A stretch of 64,000 bases of DNA from an uncultured Bacillota bacterium (GTDB lineage Bacteria > Bacillota_I > Bacilli_A > Culicoidibacterales > ZOR0006): positions 41,239 through 105,238 of the forward strand of contig CAMFJD010000003.1 of assembly GCA_945956935.1 (NCBI GenBank). The letters run 5' to 3'. How positions within the stretch are numbered: the first letter of the stretch is position 1; every line of letters starts with the position of its first letter. This document shows, piece after piece, positions 44,490 to 54,365 of this stretch. Position numbers and translations under genes: made by a program. Below the pieces are notes generated by a model that had not been told where the DNA came from, searched no databases, and worked only from the letters and a program-made list of their open reading frames with translations.

Positions 44490-45881
44490 ATGCAAATTCA
44501 AGATATTATTACATTATATGCTCCTGCTACTGGAGAAGCGCTTGGCAGTGTTCCTGCACTTTCAACGCAACAAATCGATACAATGATGACAACTGCTACT
44601 CATAAATGGCCAGAATGGTCACAGACAACACTTGAAACACGTAGCAACTTATTAAAGCGTTGGTCAGCTATTTTACGCCGCGATGCTGAAAAAATTGCAG
44701 TACTTGTCTCAAAAGAAATTTCAAAAGCTTATGCTGATAGCCTAAAAGAGGTTATTCGTACAGCAGACTTAATCGACTATGTTGCAGATGATGCACTTCG
44801 AATGATTGGAGAAGCGTATCGTGGTGATCAATTTCCCGGAGGAAGTCAACGTAAAATTGCTTTTTCTCACTATGTTCCACTTGGTGTTGTTCTTGCAATT
44901 TCACCATTTAATTATCCTATCAATTTAGCTGCTGCAAAAATTGCTCCTGCTTTAATGATGGGGAATAGTGTTATTTTCAAACCGGCTACTCAAGGTGCTT
45001 TAAGTGGTGTTGCACTCATTGATGCACTAATCGAAGCTGGGTTACCGAAAGGACTTGTTCAATTAGCAACAGGTCGTGGATCCGTTATTGGTGATTACAT
45101 TGTCCAGCATCCTGCAATTAATATGATTTCATTCACTGGAAGCGTTGGAATTGGGCGCCATATTAGTGGATTAGCTGCTATGATTCCACAAGTACATGAA
45201 CTCGGTGGAAAAGATGCTGCGATTATTACTGATCTTGCCAATGAAAAACATATTATTAGTGAATTAATTAGTGGTGCATTCGGTTATTCTGGACAGCGCT
45301 GTACTGCGATCAAACGTATTTTCGTTTTAGACTCATTAGCCGATCAACTTGTTTCTTCATTACAAGCTGCTATGCCAACTGTTACGGTTGGCTTACCTGA
45401 AACAAATGCGATGGTAACACCACTTATCGATACAAAATCTGCTGATTTTGTCCAAGAACTTATCGATGACGCTATTAACCAAGGTGCTACTGTCCTTTTT
45501 GGAAATACTCGTGAAGGAAACCTATTATCCCCAACACTTCTCGACAATGTAACACCTGCTATGCGTGTTGCTTGGGAAGAACCATTTGGACCTGTTTTAC
45601 CAATTATCCGTGTTGCATCAATTGATGAAGCAATTCATTTAACAAACGAATCAGAATTCGGTCTACAAGCTTCTATTTTTGGTTCAAATATTGATGATAT
45701 CTTCTCAATTGCACAAAAACTTCAAGTTGGAACAGTCAATATTAATGGCCGTTCTGAACGTGGACCTGATCACTTCCCATTTTCAGGAATTAAAAATTCT
45801 GGTATGGGTGTTCAAGGTATTCGACGTTCTCTTGAATCAATGAGTCGTCAACAAATGACTGTTTTAAATATTCAAAAATAA
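44490..45881 (+). CDS. gapN: NADP-dependent non-phosphorylating glyceraldehyde-3-phosphate dehydrogenase
   Basis: 463 residues, aldehyde dehydrogenase fold. HELGGKDAAII holds the general-base Glu, GYSGQRCTAIKR the catalytic Cys, and SERGPDHFPFSGIKNSGMG is close to streptococcal GapN. It oxidises G3P directly to 3-phosphoglycerate, producing NADPH. The ATG at 44490 has AAGGAGG 8 bases upstream; the frame continues up to 44457 without a site. Probably CcpA controlled. Confidence 0.9.
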   Translation: MQIQDIITLYAPATGEALGSVPALSTQQIDTMMTTATHKWPEWSQTTLETRSNLLKRWSAILRRDAEKIAVLVSKEISKAYADSLKEVIRTADLIDYVADDALRMIGEAYRGDQFPGGSQRKIAFSHYVPLGVVLAISPFNYPINLAAAKIAPALMMGNSVIFKPATQGALSGVALIDALIEAGLPKGLVQLATGRGSVIGDYIVQHPAINMISFTGSVGIGRHISGLAAMIPQVHELGGKDAAIITDLANEKHIISELISGAFGYSGQRCTAIKRIFVLDSLADQLVSSLQAAMPTVTVGLPETNAMVTPLIDTKSADFVQELIDDAINQGATVLFGNTREGNLLSPTLLDNVTPAMRVAWEEPFGPVLPIIRVASIDEAIHLTNESEFGLQASIFGSNIDDIFSIAQKLQVGTVNINGRSERGPDHFPFSGIKNSGMGVQGIRRSLESMSRQQMTVLNIQK

Positions 45882-45887
45882 TATCTT

Positions 45888-45929
45888 GCACGCAATTTGC
45901 TCAACCATCAAAGCATTGCGTGCTTTTTT
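45888..45929 (+). terminator. terminator of gapN
   Basis: GCACGCAAT...ATTGCGTGC, a 9-bp stem followed by TTTTTT. Confidence 0.85.
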
Positions 45930-45932
45930 ATA

Positions 45933-45970
45933 TAAAAAAACTGTACCACTCTATACGAGCGATACAGTTT
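45933..45970 (-). terminator. terminator of the first M23 endopeptidase gene
   Basis: Minus strand: AAACTGTA...TACAGTTT, an 8-bp stem with a 17-base loop, followed by a T run. Confidence 0.75.
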
Positions 45971-45977
45971 GATGATT

Positions 45978-47201
45978 TTAGAAATATGCTGCTGGATTGA
46001 CTGTATATTGTTGACGTGTGTTACGATCAGCAGGCATATAATTGATTCCTGATAATAACTCGATATGTAAATGGGCACCAAAAGAATCACCAGTATTTCC
46101 TACTGCCCCCACATTTTGACCACCACTCACTGTCTGTCCAGCGCTTACGCTAATACTACTTAAGTGTCCATAAATTGATACCATTGGTGTTCCATTCACA
46201 TTATGTGAAATAACAACCATATTCCCATATCCACCATTATAGCCATATGTAGCTTGAATTACGACTCCATCAGTAACCGATACAACTGGTGTTCCTTCGC
46301 TTGCTCCAATATCAACACCTAAATGTGGACGTGAACTTGAGTATGGATATTCTGTCGACATATATGGCAACGTTACTGGTCCAGTTGTTGGGCGATAAAA
46401 ACCGCTTGCTTCTGGAACAGTTGATGATCCTGAATCAGAATCTATTGATGGTTCAACATAATTTTGTAAAATTTCAAGTTGTGCTTGAATATCTGCTTCA
46501 CTTAAATTTAACGTATCAATCGCTCCTTGCGCTCCGTATACTTCTTGAGCTAATGCTTGACGCTCAGATTGCAATGTTGCTAATACATCTGCTTGAGCAC
46601 TTTGTCGTTCTTGCGCCTGAGCTTTTAATTCTTGTGTTTGTGTTTTTGTTGCTTCAATTGCCTGTTTATGTTCTTCAATAAGCGCTTGATCGGCTTCAAT
46701 TTGCTGAATTAATTCATTATCATACGCATTTAATTGTTGGATTGACTGTGCACGAGAAATAAAATCGCTAAGAGATTCTGAGTTAACGATGAAATCCAAT
46801 AATTGATTTGTTTTTGTACGTAATTGCATATCTGCTAAACGTGCACGCAAAGTCATTTGCTTTTCTTCGATTGACGCCTCTAGTTCTACAATTTGTGTTT
46901 CCAATGTCGTTATCTGATTGTCTAAGCTTGTAATTGTTGATTCATATGCTTGAATTTCAATTTCAATATTCGTTAATAACGCTTGTGCCTGTTCTACTCG
47001 CTCCTGTGCTGACGTGAAAATTGACTGTGATGCATTGAGTTGCTGTTGTGCACGTTCATTTTCTGCTTGTAACTGTTCAAGTTGTGTTTGACACTCTTCT
47101 ACACTACTACATGCATATGTAGTTAATGGTTGATATGTTCCTAATGCCGTATATGTAAGAATTGTTGCTACCGTTCCAGCGATTATTTTTTTATAGTTCA
47201 T
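45978..47201 (-). CDS. secreted M23 endopeptidase with N-terminal coiled coil
   Basis: 407 residues. Signal peptide (1-30), two Cys soon after (CSSVEECQ), a coiled coil of about 220 residues, a Ser-rich linker and a C-terminal LytM/M23 domain with HLGVDIGA, YGHLSSI and AHLHIEL (complete Zn site). This is the EnvC/PcsB-like plan of cell-division murein hydrolases. The ATG at 47201 has AAAGGAG 11 bases upstream; the frame is open further upstream. A paralogue lies directly upstream. Confidence 0.9.
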   Translation of the reverse strand: MNYKKIIAGTVATILTYTALGTYQPLTTYACSSVEECQTQLEQLQAENERAQQQLNASQSIFTSAQERVEQAQALLTNIEIEIQAYESTITSLDNQITTLETQIVELEASIEEKQMTLRARLADMQLRTKTNQLLDFIVNSESLSDFISRAQSIQQLNAYDNELIQQIEADQALIEEHKQAIEATKTQTQELKAQAQERQSAQADVLATLQSERQALAQEVYGAQGAIDTLNLSEADIQAQLEILQNYVEPSIDSDSGSSTVPEASGFYRPTTGPVTLPYMSTEYPYSSSRPHLGVDIGASEGTPVVSVTDGVVIQATYGYNGGYGNMVVISHNVNGTPMVSIYGHLSSISVSAGQTVSGGQNVGAVGNTGDSFGAHLHIELLSGINYMPADRNTRQQYTVNPAAYF

Positions 47202-47467
47202 CAATGAGATTACTCCTTTAATGCTTGTAATTCTGTCCCAACTTACTGTTTGAATCATCAAACAATTAGTTGTTACTTCTTAATTATACCGCTTTTTAAA
47301 TTATGACAAGATTAGGTTATTTTCTTTTTTTCTATTTTTCACATTTTTTTTTTATTTTAGAAATATTAATATGACATATACCTTTTAGTTGTGAACTTTT
47401 TAGCCTCTATTCACTTTTTAATAAAACAAGATTTTAATTTTTTATTCAATTTATTTATATGTTTTCA
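47202..47467. other. AT-rich spacer between the two M23 genes
   Basis: About 265 bases holding the promoter region of the 45978-47201 gene (TATAAT on the minus strand at 47283-47288, with a TTGTCA 15 bases upstream). No gene or repeat seen. Confidence 0.4.
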
Positions 47468-47496
47468 TAAAAAAAGTCGGTACATTGTACCGACTT
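47468..47496 (-). terminator. terminator of the second M23 gene
   Basis: Minus strand: AAGTCGGTAC-AAT-GTACCGACTT, a 10-bp stem, then seven T. It overlaps the stop codon of the 47495-48805 gene. Confidence 0.9.
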
Positions 47497-48805
47497 ACCA
47501 ACTTGCTGGATATGAAATATAGTTTGCTGAATCAGTTGCATACATTGCACGTTCATCTCGCATGGCAGGCATATACCCAATACCATAGAGAAGTTCTAAG
47601 TGTAAATGTGGTCCAGTAGATTGACCCGTATTTCCTACAGCACCAATATACTCACCTGTACTCACACGTTGACCAACACTCACACCAATACTACTTAAAT
47701 GTCCGTAAATCGATACCATTTCTACACCATTGACATAGTGTGTGATTGCTATCATATTGCCGAATCCACCACTACTTGCCTCATCTTTCACTAAGATGAC
47801 ATACCCATCAGTAATAGCATATGTCGGTGTCCCTGTTGCTGCAGCAATATCTGTTCCTAAATGTCCCTTATCATTTACATAATCCGTACACATAAAATGA
47901 CACGAAATTGTTCCTCTTGCAGTCGGTAATACAAATCCTTGTTGACTCGGTGTCTGTGAATCACTACCGCTATCACCACCTTCAGATCCACCCTGGTTTT
48001 CATCTGGTTGCGATGGTTTATTAGCATCTGCTTGAGCTTGTTCCTGCTCTTGGCGTAACTGTTCTTGTAATGCCACTAAAATATTTAATTGCTCGTCGAC
48101 AACACCAGCTGCTAAATTGATGTCCTCTACTTTTTGTTCGTTAGCCATCACAACTTCACTATACGCTTCTTTCTCTACTTCTAGTTGCGTCAGCAGTTTC
48201 TCTTGATCTCCTTTACGTTGATCAGCAGCAAGACGTAATTCCGTTGTTTGATTTTGTGCTGTTAGAATCTCATTTCGCTGTTGACGCACTAGTTCGCGTT
48301 GTTCAGAGACTGCTTTCATGAGTTCTTGATCGTAGTCATTCAATAAACGAATTGCTTCATTTCTAGCAATGAAATCATTTAAAGAATCTGAATTAACAAG
48401 AAACTCTAAGTATGGATTTACTTTATTATGCATCTGCAAATCAACTAAACGCTCTCGCAAAATCAAATCCTTTTCATTTAATTCGACTTGTAGTAATTCA
48501 ACCTCTTGCGTTAAACGATCAATCTCTGTTTCTAGTGCACTAATTGTTTGATCATAACTCGTAATCTCATCCGCTATCCCAAAAATTAAGTTTTGTGTTT
48601 GCTCAACTCGCTGTTTCGCTGCATCTAAATCATTTTTAGATGCTTCTAACTCTAATTGAGCTTGACTATTTTGTTGTTTCAGAGTTTCAAGCTGCAATTG
48701 ACACGCTTCAACTGAACCACATGCGACTACACTTATCGTCGGTGTTAATACCGTAGCAATTAGTATTCCAGACAAAACTATTCCTGAATATTTCTTCTTT
48801 ATCAC
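47495..48805 (-). CDS. secreted M23 endopeptidase with coiled coil (paralogue)
   Basis: 436 residues with the same architecture as the next gene: signal peptide, paired Cys (CGSVEACQ), coiled coil, low-complexity Gln/Ser/Gly linker, M23 domain (HLGTDIAA, YGHLSSIGV, PHLHLEL). The linker is longer, and the catalytic domain has two extra Cys (CHFMCTD) that could form a disulfide. Probably a peptidoglycan hydrolase acting at division. It has its own terminator, so it is not an operon with its paralogue. Confidence 0.9.
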   Translation of the reverse strand: MIKKKYSGIVLSGILIATVLTPTISVVACGSVEACQLQLETLKQQNSQAQLELEASKNDLDAAKQRVEQTQNLIFGIADEITSYDQTISALETEIDRLTQEVELLQVELNEKDLILRERLVDLQMHNKVNPYLEFLVNSDSLNDFIARNEAIRLLNDYDQELMKAVSEQRELVRQQRNEILTAQNQTTELRLAADQRKGDQEKLLTQLEVEKEAYSEVVMANEQKVEDINLAAGVVDEQLNILVALQEQLRQEQEQAQADANKPSQPDENQGGSEGGDSGSDSQTPSQQGFVLPTARGTISCHFMCTDYVNDKGHLGTDIAAATGTPTYAITDGYVILVKDEASSGGFGNMIAITHYVNGVEMVSIYGHLSSIGVSVGQRVSTGEYIGAVGNTGQSTGPHLHLELLYGIGYMPAMRDERAMYATDSANYISYPASW

Positions 48806-48818
48806 TCAAATCACTCCT

Positions 48819-50243
48819 TTATCGTTCGTATAACATGCGGCATCTTGCTGCAATCGTTTGCCAACTAAAGTTTTCTTGCATTGCATTATTTCGCATATGC
48901 ATAAATAATTGTTGCTGATCATAATACACATCAGCAGCCTGATCGATTGCATAAATTAAACCAGCCAAATCATAGTGTTGAAATGCAAATCCAGTAGCAT
49001 ATTCCGCACCGTGGTGTAATGGATTCACCGTGTCAACAAGTCCACCTGTCGATCTTACTACTGGTAACGAACCATACCGCATAGCAATTAATTGGCTTAA
49101 TCCACACGGTTCAAAACGTGATGGCATAAGGAAAAAGTCGCTACCAGCATAGATACGTCGCGCATACGATTCATCAAATTGCAAGCGGACTGAAATGGCA
49201 TGACTATGTGTTGATGCCCATTCAGCCAACATTGCTTCATAATGTGCATCTCCAGTTCCTAGTACAATAAATTGACAGCCCCGATATACCAAATGTGCTA
49301 ATGCACCCATGACTAAATCTAATCCTTTTTGATCACTCAATCGTGTTACCATTCCAAATACTGGTCGATATTCATCAACATTTACACCTGCTTCTGATTG
49401 TAATGCCACTTTATTTTCTTTCTTTCTATCTTGCGTATGAATGCTATACGGCACTACTAATGCATCATCAGTCTCTGGGTTGTAAATTGATGTATTTAAA
49501 CCGTTTAAAATCCCAACAAGTTTATACGCATGTGCTCGTAAATATTCATCAAGACCCTCACCATATGCTTGAGTTTGAATTTCATGTGCATACGTTGGAC
49601 TTACTGTTGATACGACGCTCGCAAATTCAATACCTGCTTTTAGATGATTCAGTTGTCCATTCCAGCGACACTTCTCGGCAATGTGATCATGCATCGCAAG
49701 TCCATAGTGACGTGTAATATCATCGTAAGCAAAAATACCCTGATGCTGTAAATTATGAATTGTCATCACTGTTTTTACATAACGATATCGTTCATCGTGA
49801 CGATAATATGCGTCGAGTAATGGTCCAATCATACCTGTATGCCAATCGTTCAAATGAATAACATCTGGCTGAAAATGAAGACCATATAGGCAATCGAGCA
49901 CAGCACGATTAAAGAAAGCAAATCGCTCACAATCATCACTATATCCATACGCATTATCACGATGAAAATAAAATTCATTATCAATGAAATAGTATGTTAC
50001 ACCTTCGTAGAACAACGTATCAATTCCGCAATATTGTCGATGTTCCCCAAACTCAACAAAAAAATGAAAACAATGATTCATTTGTGCTTTCAAATGGTAT
50101 GGAATCTTCCCATATTTTGGCATAACTACACGGATGTCCATTGCGTGATGCTTTAACTCTTGCGGTAAGGCGAAAGCAACATCAGCTAATCCACCTGTCT
50201 TTAAAAAAGGATAACACTCTGCTGTAACATACAATACTCTCAT
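48819..50243 (-). CDS. glgA: glycogen (starch) synthase, GT5
   Basis: 474 residues, normal GlgA length. VTAECYPFLKTGGLADVAFALP is the ADP-glucose-binding start (most have KVGGLGDV), then the HNLQHQG region and a C-terminal SRFEPCGLSQLIAMRYG motif. It elongates alpha-1,4-glucan from ADP-glucose. The ATG at 50243 has GGGGG 9 bases upstream; the open frame runs to 50351 but the extra residues look non-coding. No glgB, glgC, glgD or glgP is nearby, so it stands alone. Confidence 0.92.
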   Translation of the reverse strand: MRVLYVTAECYPFLKTGGLADVAFALPQELKHHAMDIRVVMPKYGKIPYHLKAQMNHCFHFFVEFGEHRQYCGIDTLFYEGVTYYFIDNEFYFHRDNAYGYSDDCERFAFFNRAVLDCLYGLHFQPDVIHLNDWHTGMIGPLLDAYYRHDERYRYVKTVMTIHNLQHQGIFAYDDITRHYGLAMHDHIAEKCRWNGQLNHLKAGIEFASVVSTVSPTYAHEIQTQAYGEGLDEYLRAHAYKLVGILNGLNTSIYNPETDDALVVPYSIHTQDRKKENKVALQSEAGVNVDEYRPVFGMVTRLSDQKGLDLVMGALAHLVYRGCQFIVLGTGDAHYEAMLAEWASTHSHAISVRLQFDESYARRIYAGSDFFLMPSRFEPCGLSQLIAMRYGSLPVVRSTGGLVDTVNPLHHGAEYATGFAFQHYDLAGLIYAIDQAADVYYDQQQLFMHMRNNAMQENFSWQTIAARCRMLYER

Positions 50244-50425
50244 TTTCAAATTCCCCCTAAATGTACTTATTTCTATAATACCAAAATTCTTGAAAAAATT
50301 CAGCTTTTTTCGTTTGAATTTTTTCGGATATTGCTCATGATTACTCATCAATTTATTGAAACGATGATGAATAAAAAGCGTTTTTTAGTTCAAAGCTGAA
50401 TTTAATTATATCCCTAAATTCCACA

Positions 50426-50434
50426 TGGTATAAT
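50426..50434 (+). promoter_or_regulatory. extended -10 promoter of the U32 gene
   Basis: TGGTATAAT (extended -10), 36 bases before the start; no clear -35. Confidence 0.55.
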
Positions 50435-50469
50435 AAATAAGATATTTACTTTGAAAATGAGGTTAACAT

Positions 50470-52785
50470 ATGAAACAATTTGAAATTTTAGCACCTGCTG
50501 GCGATCAAGAACGTTTATTAGCTGCCATTCAAAATGGTGCTGATGCTGTTTATCTAGGTGGTCCTAGCTTTGGTGCTCGTGCATACGCTGGTAACTTTGA
50601 TTACGACACATTACCACAAGCATTAGCGCTGTGCCGCCTGTACGGGGTCAAAGCATATATTGCTGTCAATACATTAATTAAAGAAGTTGAATTACAAGCA
50701 TGCCTTGATTACGTCGGTTGGCTTATCAATATTGGTGCTGATGCCTTAATTATTCAAGATCTTGGCTTACTGGCAACTATTCGTGCTTATTATCCTACAT
50801 TAGAAATTCATACAAGCACACAAATGACTACTAACAGTTGTGAAGATGTTCATTATTTACAGACACTTGCAGTTAATCGTGTCGTTGTTAGCCGTGAATT
50901 ACCAACAAAGGAAATTGCTAAAATTGCTCAAACTGGAATCGATATTGAAGCATTTGTCCACGGTGCTCTTTGTATTTCATACTCTGGTCAATGTTTAATG
51001 AGTTCAATTATTGGTGGACGTAGTGGAAATCGTGGTCGGTGTGCTCAGCCGTGTCGGATGGAATACAGTCTTGAAACACTCGATGGTATCGTCAAGAAAA
51101 AGGGTTCTTTATTAAGTACAAAAGACTTATCAACGATTCAACATCTGCCAACATTATTTGATAGTGGCATCTACTCACTCAAAATTGAAGGACGAATGAA
51201 GCGACCTGAATATGTCGCACTAGCAACACGTGGATACCGTTTGGCAGCTTTAGCAGCACTAGGAGAAATTAGTACAGATATCGCCCAACATGAACTTGAA
51301 TTATTCCAACTCTTTAACCGTGATTTTACAAGTGGCTATTTACTTGGTGAAAATGGTCAACAAATCATCAATGAGATTCATGCTAAAAACAAAGGAACAG
51401 TTCTTGGAAGTGTCGTATCATTTGATCGTAAGCGAAATCGATTAAAAATTCTTTTAGAGGATGAAATAAATAAAGGGGATGGGTTGTCGATTGGTGAACA
51501 AGTCGGTCGAATTCACTGGAATAATCAAATTGTCATGACTGCACCCAAACAAGCTACCATAGAAATTGATTGGGTAAAGCCAATTACAACAAAAACAGTT
51601 ATTTATAAAACCGCCAACGCTAAATTACTTGCAAAAGCACAGCAAACATACGCCAAAACTCAGCGTAAAGTCCCAGTAACAATGACCGCTGAGTTTCAGA
51701 TTGGATCCGCACCAACACTCACACTTCAGGACGGTACACATACGGTCACAACTCAAGCAACAAGCCTTTGTACCCACGCAATACAAACACCATTATCACT
51801 TGAACGCATACAAAAACAATTGCAAAAACTTGGTGCAACAGTATATACATGTACACATGCTACTGTACATGTTGATGAAAACCTATCATTCCCGATTAGT
51901 GAGCTCAATACGCTCCGTCGACAAGCATGTGAACAGCTAGATGAATTACGCCAACTGACACCTAAACACATTCCTTCGATTCAGTTAGAGTATACAACAG
52001 TGCTTGTTAATCCAAAAGCAACGAAAAAATTAGCCGTACTCGTATCAACGCTCGAACAATTGACAGCTGCGCTCAGCTGTGGTGTTGATGATATTTATTA
52101 CAATGATTTCAAAACACTCAACCAAGCGCTTGAGCTAGTACCAACACTAGCTTTTGTCCCTCCACGTGTGCTACGTGCACATGACTACAAAATGATTACT
52201 GCCGCAGCTAAAATGGGTGTAAAACGTTTAGTTGCAACAACAATTGGTTGCCTCACATTGAGTGATGACTTTGAACAAATTATCGCTAACTATAACTTAA
52301 ATATATTTAATCATACAACCGCTCAACAACTTACAAAACACTGTCAGCGTATCTGCCTTTCACCAGAGCTAACACTGGATGAAATTAATCAAGTAACCTC
52401 ACATACTCAAACAGAATGCGAATATGTAGGATACAGTCATTTGCCAGTAATGACAACTGAAGCATGTCCATTTAAATTGGCCGACAAGCAGTGTGAACTT
52501 TCACACTGTGGCCTAAAAGAGCACCAACTCCACGATCGTGTTGGTAAAAAATGGCGCTTAAGTCCGCAACCACACTGCCGAATGATTATTCATAATCCCG
52601 AACCAGTGAGTGCCATTAAAGCATTAGATTTCTTAGGTGTCCAAACAATTCGACTTGAATTTTTCCATGAAGATGCTGCAGATGTCGTCACAATCATCAG
52701 TGCTTTCCAGCAAAAAATCGCACATAAACCATATGACTGGCCATACCAATCAATTACTGGAAATCTCTATGCTGCAGTCGAATAA
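50470..52785 (+). CDS. U32 family peptidase-like protein with DUF3656 (RlhA/TrhP-type RNA hydroxylation)
   Basis: 771 residues. EILAPAGDQERLLAAIQNGADAVYLGG begins the TIM-barrel-like U32 domain. FVHGALCISYSGQCLMSS and GRCAQPCRMEY give the conserved Cys set, and KIEGRMKRPEYVA follows. Another Cys group (CPFKLADKQCELSHC) lies near residue 665. Relatives with the long C-terminal part include RlhA (23S rRNA C2501 hydroxylation) and TrhP (tRNA U34), so RNA hydroxylation is likelier than proteolysis; which target is not decidable. The ribosome binding site is GAGG. Confidence 0.88.
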   Translation: MKQFEILAPAGDQERLLAAIQNGADAVYLGGPSFGARAYAGNFDYDTLPQALALCRLYGVKAYIAVNTLIKEVELQACLDYVGWLINIGADALIIQDLGLLATIRAYYPTLEIHTSTQMTTNSCEDVHYLQTLAVNRVVVSRELPTKEIAKIAQTGIDIEAFVHGALCISYSGQCLMSSIIGGRSGNRGRCAQPCRMEYSLETLDGIVKKKGSLLSTKDLSTIQHLPTLFDSGIYSLKIEGRMKRPEYVALATRGYRLAALAALGEISTDIAQHELELFQLFNRDFTSGYLLGENGQQIINEIHAKNKGTVLGSVVSFDRKRNRLKILLEDEINKGDGLSIGEQVGRIHWNNQIVMTAPKQATIEIDWVKPITTKTVIYKTANAKLLAKAQQTYAKTQRKVPVTMTAEFQIGSAPTLTLQDGTHTVTTQATSLCTHAIQTPLSLERIQKQLQKLGATVYTCTHATVHVDENLSFPISELNTLRRQACEQLDELRQLTPKHIPSIQLEYTTVLVNPKATKKLAVLVSTLEQLTAALSCGVDDIYYNDFKTLNQALELVPTLAFVPPRVLRAHDYKMITAAAKMGVKRLVATTIGCLTLSDDFEQIIANYNLNIFNHTTAQQLTKHCQRICLSPELTLDEINQVTSHTQTECEYVGYSHLPVMTTEACPFKLADKQCELSHCGLKEHQLHDRVGKKWRLSPQPHCRMIIHNPEPVSAIKALDFLGVQTIRLEFFHEDAADVVTIISAFQQKIAHKPYDWPYQSITGNLYAAVE

Positions 52786-52803
52786 CAAAAGGAGCTTCAC
52801 CAT

Positions 52804-53211
52804 ATGATACAGACACACATACACCATATCTGCATTCAAACAAATACATATGCTGAATCAAAATATTTTTATACAACTGTTCTAGGCGGTATTATTCATA
52901 AAGAAACTGCTAATTTCCACACGAGAGCATTCAATACTTGGATTGCTTTCACTCACTTTTTTATTGAATTACAGACTGGGAAGAATGAACAACTTTTACA
53001 ATCTTCCAAAAAGGATTGTGAAGGCATAACACACTTCTGTTTTTATGTCGAAGACGTCTCACAAGCAGTAAAAAGCATTCTTGATTCTGGGTATACACAT
53101 TTTCAACGCAAAAACAATCAAATCATTTATACAGTTGAAGGGAGTTTACTTGCTAAACTCATTGCCCCTGAAGGGACAATTATCGAACTACGTGATTGCT
53201 TTGAAATTTGA
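52804..53211 (+). CDS. VOC/glyoxalase-family protein
   Basis: 135 residues. HIHHICIQTNTYAESKYFYTTVLGG (first beta-alpha unit with metal His) and HFCFYVEDVSQAVKSILDSG (second unit), ending in EGTIIELRD (metal Glu). Probably a small metal-dependent lyase, isomerase or dioxygenase; substrate unknown. 18 bases after the U32 gene, with AGGAG, likely co-transcribed. Confidence 0.82.
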   Translation: MIQTHIHHICIQTNTYAESKYFYTTVLGGIIHKETANFHTRAFNTWIAFTHFFIELQTGKNEQLLQSSKKDCEGITHFCFYVEDVSQAVKSILDSGYTHFQRKNNQIIYTVEGSLLAKLIAPEGTIIELRDCFEI

Positions 53212-53248
53212 TTACCTATACGATTATTTTTGAAAGGAATAAAATATT

Positions 53249-53503
53249 ATGCATCCAAATTTCTGGCATTGGCGTAATTGGACATACTCATCTATTGTAA
53301 TTGGACTTTTCGTACTTATAACGCTTCTCAGCGGTGCAAGTACTTGTATCAAATCAAGCATTTGGTCATTCACTGTCTTCTTACCTACAACTGGTGATTT
53401 ACTAATTATTACTACAACTTTCATCATTGAGTTTATTTACAATTACCGCCGTCGCCAATTATGGCTTGATTACACCAAAAAAGTACTTGAATCAAAAAAA
53501 TAA
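53249..53503 (+). CDS. small membrane protein
   Basis: 84 residues with two hydrophobic segments (about 16-32 and 40-62) and a basic C-terminal tail (YNYRRRQLWLDYTKK). Not recognised. GAAAGGA is about 12 bases before the ATG. It follows the VOC gene by 37 bases and ends at a terminator. Confidence 0.65.
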   Translation: MHPNFWHWRNWTYSSIVIGLFVLITLLSGASTCIKSSIWSFTVFLPTTGDLLIITTTFIIEFIYNYRRRQLWLDYTKKVLESKK

Positions 53504-53534
53504 GAAGAATCCCTCATGGGTTCTTCTTATTTTT
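53499..53534. terminator. bidirectional terminator
   Basis: AATAAGAAGAATCC / GGGTTCTTCTTATT, a 14-bp stem with one G-U pair, with A and T runs, between convergent small membrane-protein genes. Confidence 0.88.
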
Positions 53535-53748
53535 TTTCTGTTACATTTGCTTTTTTCTTTACTTTACGTGCATAAATATACATAAATAATGATACAGCTA
53601 AAAGTGCCAATACTAACGGAATACTCGCTTGCTTTCTCGCTAACAATAATCCAAAATTGATAAAAATTAAAATAACTTCGATAATATAACACGATAATAA
53701 AATTTTTGTTTCTTTTGTTAAAAGTGATTGTTTTTGTTCACTACTCAT
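53527..53748 (-). CDS. small membrane protein
   Basis: 73 residues, two hydrophobic segments (about 16-34 and 40-60) and a Lys-rich C-terminus. Not recognised. GAGGAG precedes the ATG and it lies 4 bases after nrdG, so it may be co-transcribed. Confidence 0.65.
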   Translation of the reverse strand: MSSEQKQSLLTKETKILLSCYIIEVILIFINFGLLLARKQASIPLVLALLAVSLFMYIYARKVKKKANVTEKK

Positions 53749-53752
53749 CTAT

Positions 53753-54253
53753 TTACTCCTCAAAATGAAATTCTTTTACAATAAGACCATTTTTCAATAA
53801 CAAAATTCTTTGATTACGACTACCTCGAAAATATAAAGTTGGATCTGCTTGTTCCTTTTCAAACCGTCCATCAACTAATACATCAATATACGTTAAACAA
53901 GCACGCATTGTTTCATCAGCAATCAATTGTTCATATGTATATCCAGTATAACACCAAATATTTTTGTTTGTCGCTTTTTTTAGACGTTTTAAAATTTTTT
54001 CTAATTGAGACGAGTCATAAAACGGATCTCCCCCAGATAATGTAATACCATCCAGTAGTGGATTTGCTTGAATTTCAGCTATGATTTCTGATAAATACAC
54101 CTCATCCACGATTCTTCCACGATCAGCTCGCCAGCTTTCAGGATTATGGCAACCACTACACCGATGAATACATCCTGCAAAATAAATCGCATAGCGTAAA
54201 CCAATACCGTCACTAATCGTTTCAGCATATGTACTCAAAATTCTCATGTGCAT
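53753..54253 (-). CDS. nrdG: anaerobic ribonucleotide reductase activating enzyme
   Basis: 166 residues. Radical-SAM motif CIHRCSGCHNP (CxxxCxxC) near the N-terminus, followed by GITLSGGDPFYD. It installs the glycyl radical on NrdD. The ATG at 54253 has AAGGAG 9 bases upstream; an ATG at 54280 does not. It is separated from nrdD by a terminator (54324-54358) and 110 bases, so nrdG may be expressed partly on its own. Confidence 0.95.
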   Translation of the reverse strand: MHMRILSTYAETISDGIGLRYAIYFAGCIHRCSGCHNPESWRADRGRIVDEVYLSEIIAEIQANPLLDGITLSGGDPFYDSSQLEKILKRLKKATNKNIWCYTGYTYEQLIADETMRACLTYIDVLVDGRFEKEQADPTLYFRGSRNQRILLLKNGLIVKEFHFEE

Positions 54254-54323
54254 ATATATCAACTCCTTGTTCTCTCTCATGAGGTACGCTGCTCACAATC
54301 ATCTACCTACACATTCAGAGACA

Positions 54324-54358
54324 AAAAATATCAGCAAGGAGAAATTTCACTTGCTGAT
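54324..54358 (-). terminator. terminator between nrdD and nrdG
   Basis: Minus strand: ATCAGCAAG...CTTGCTGAT, a 9-bp stem with an 11-base loop, then ATTTTTT. It would limit read-through from nrdD into nrdG. Confidence 0.75.
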
Positions 54359-54365
54359 TAGCAGA

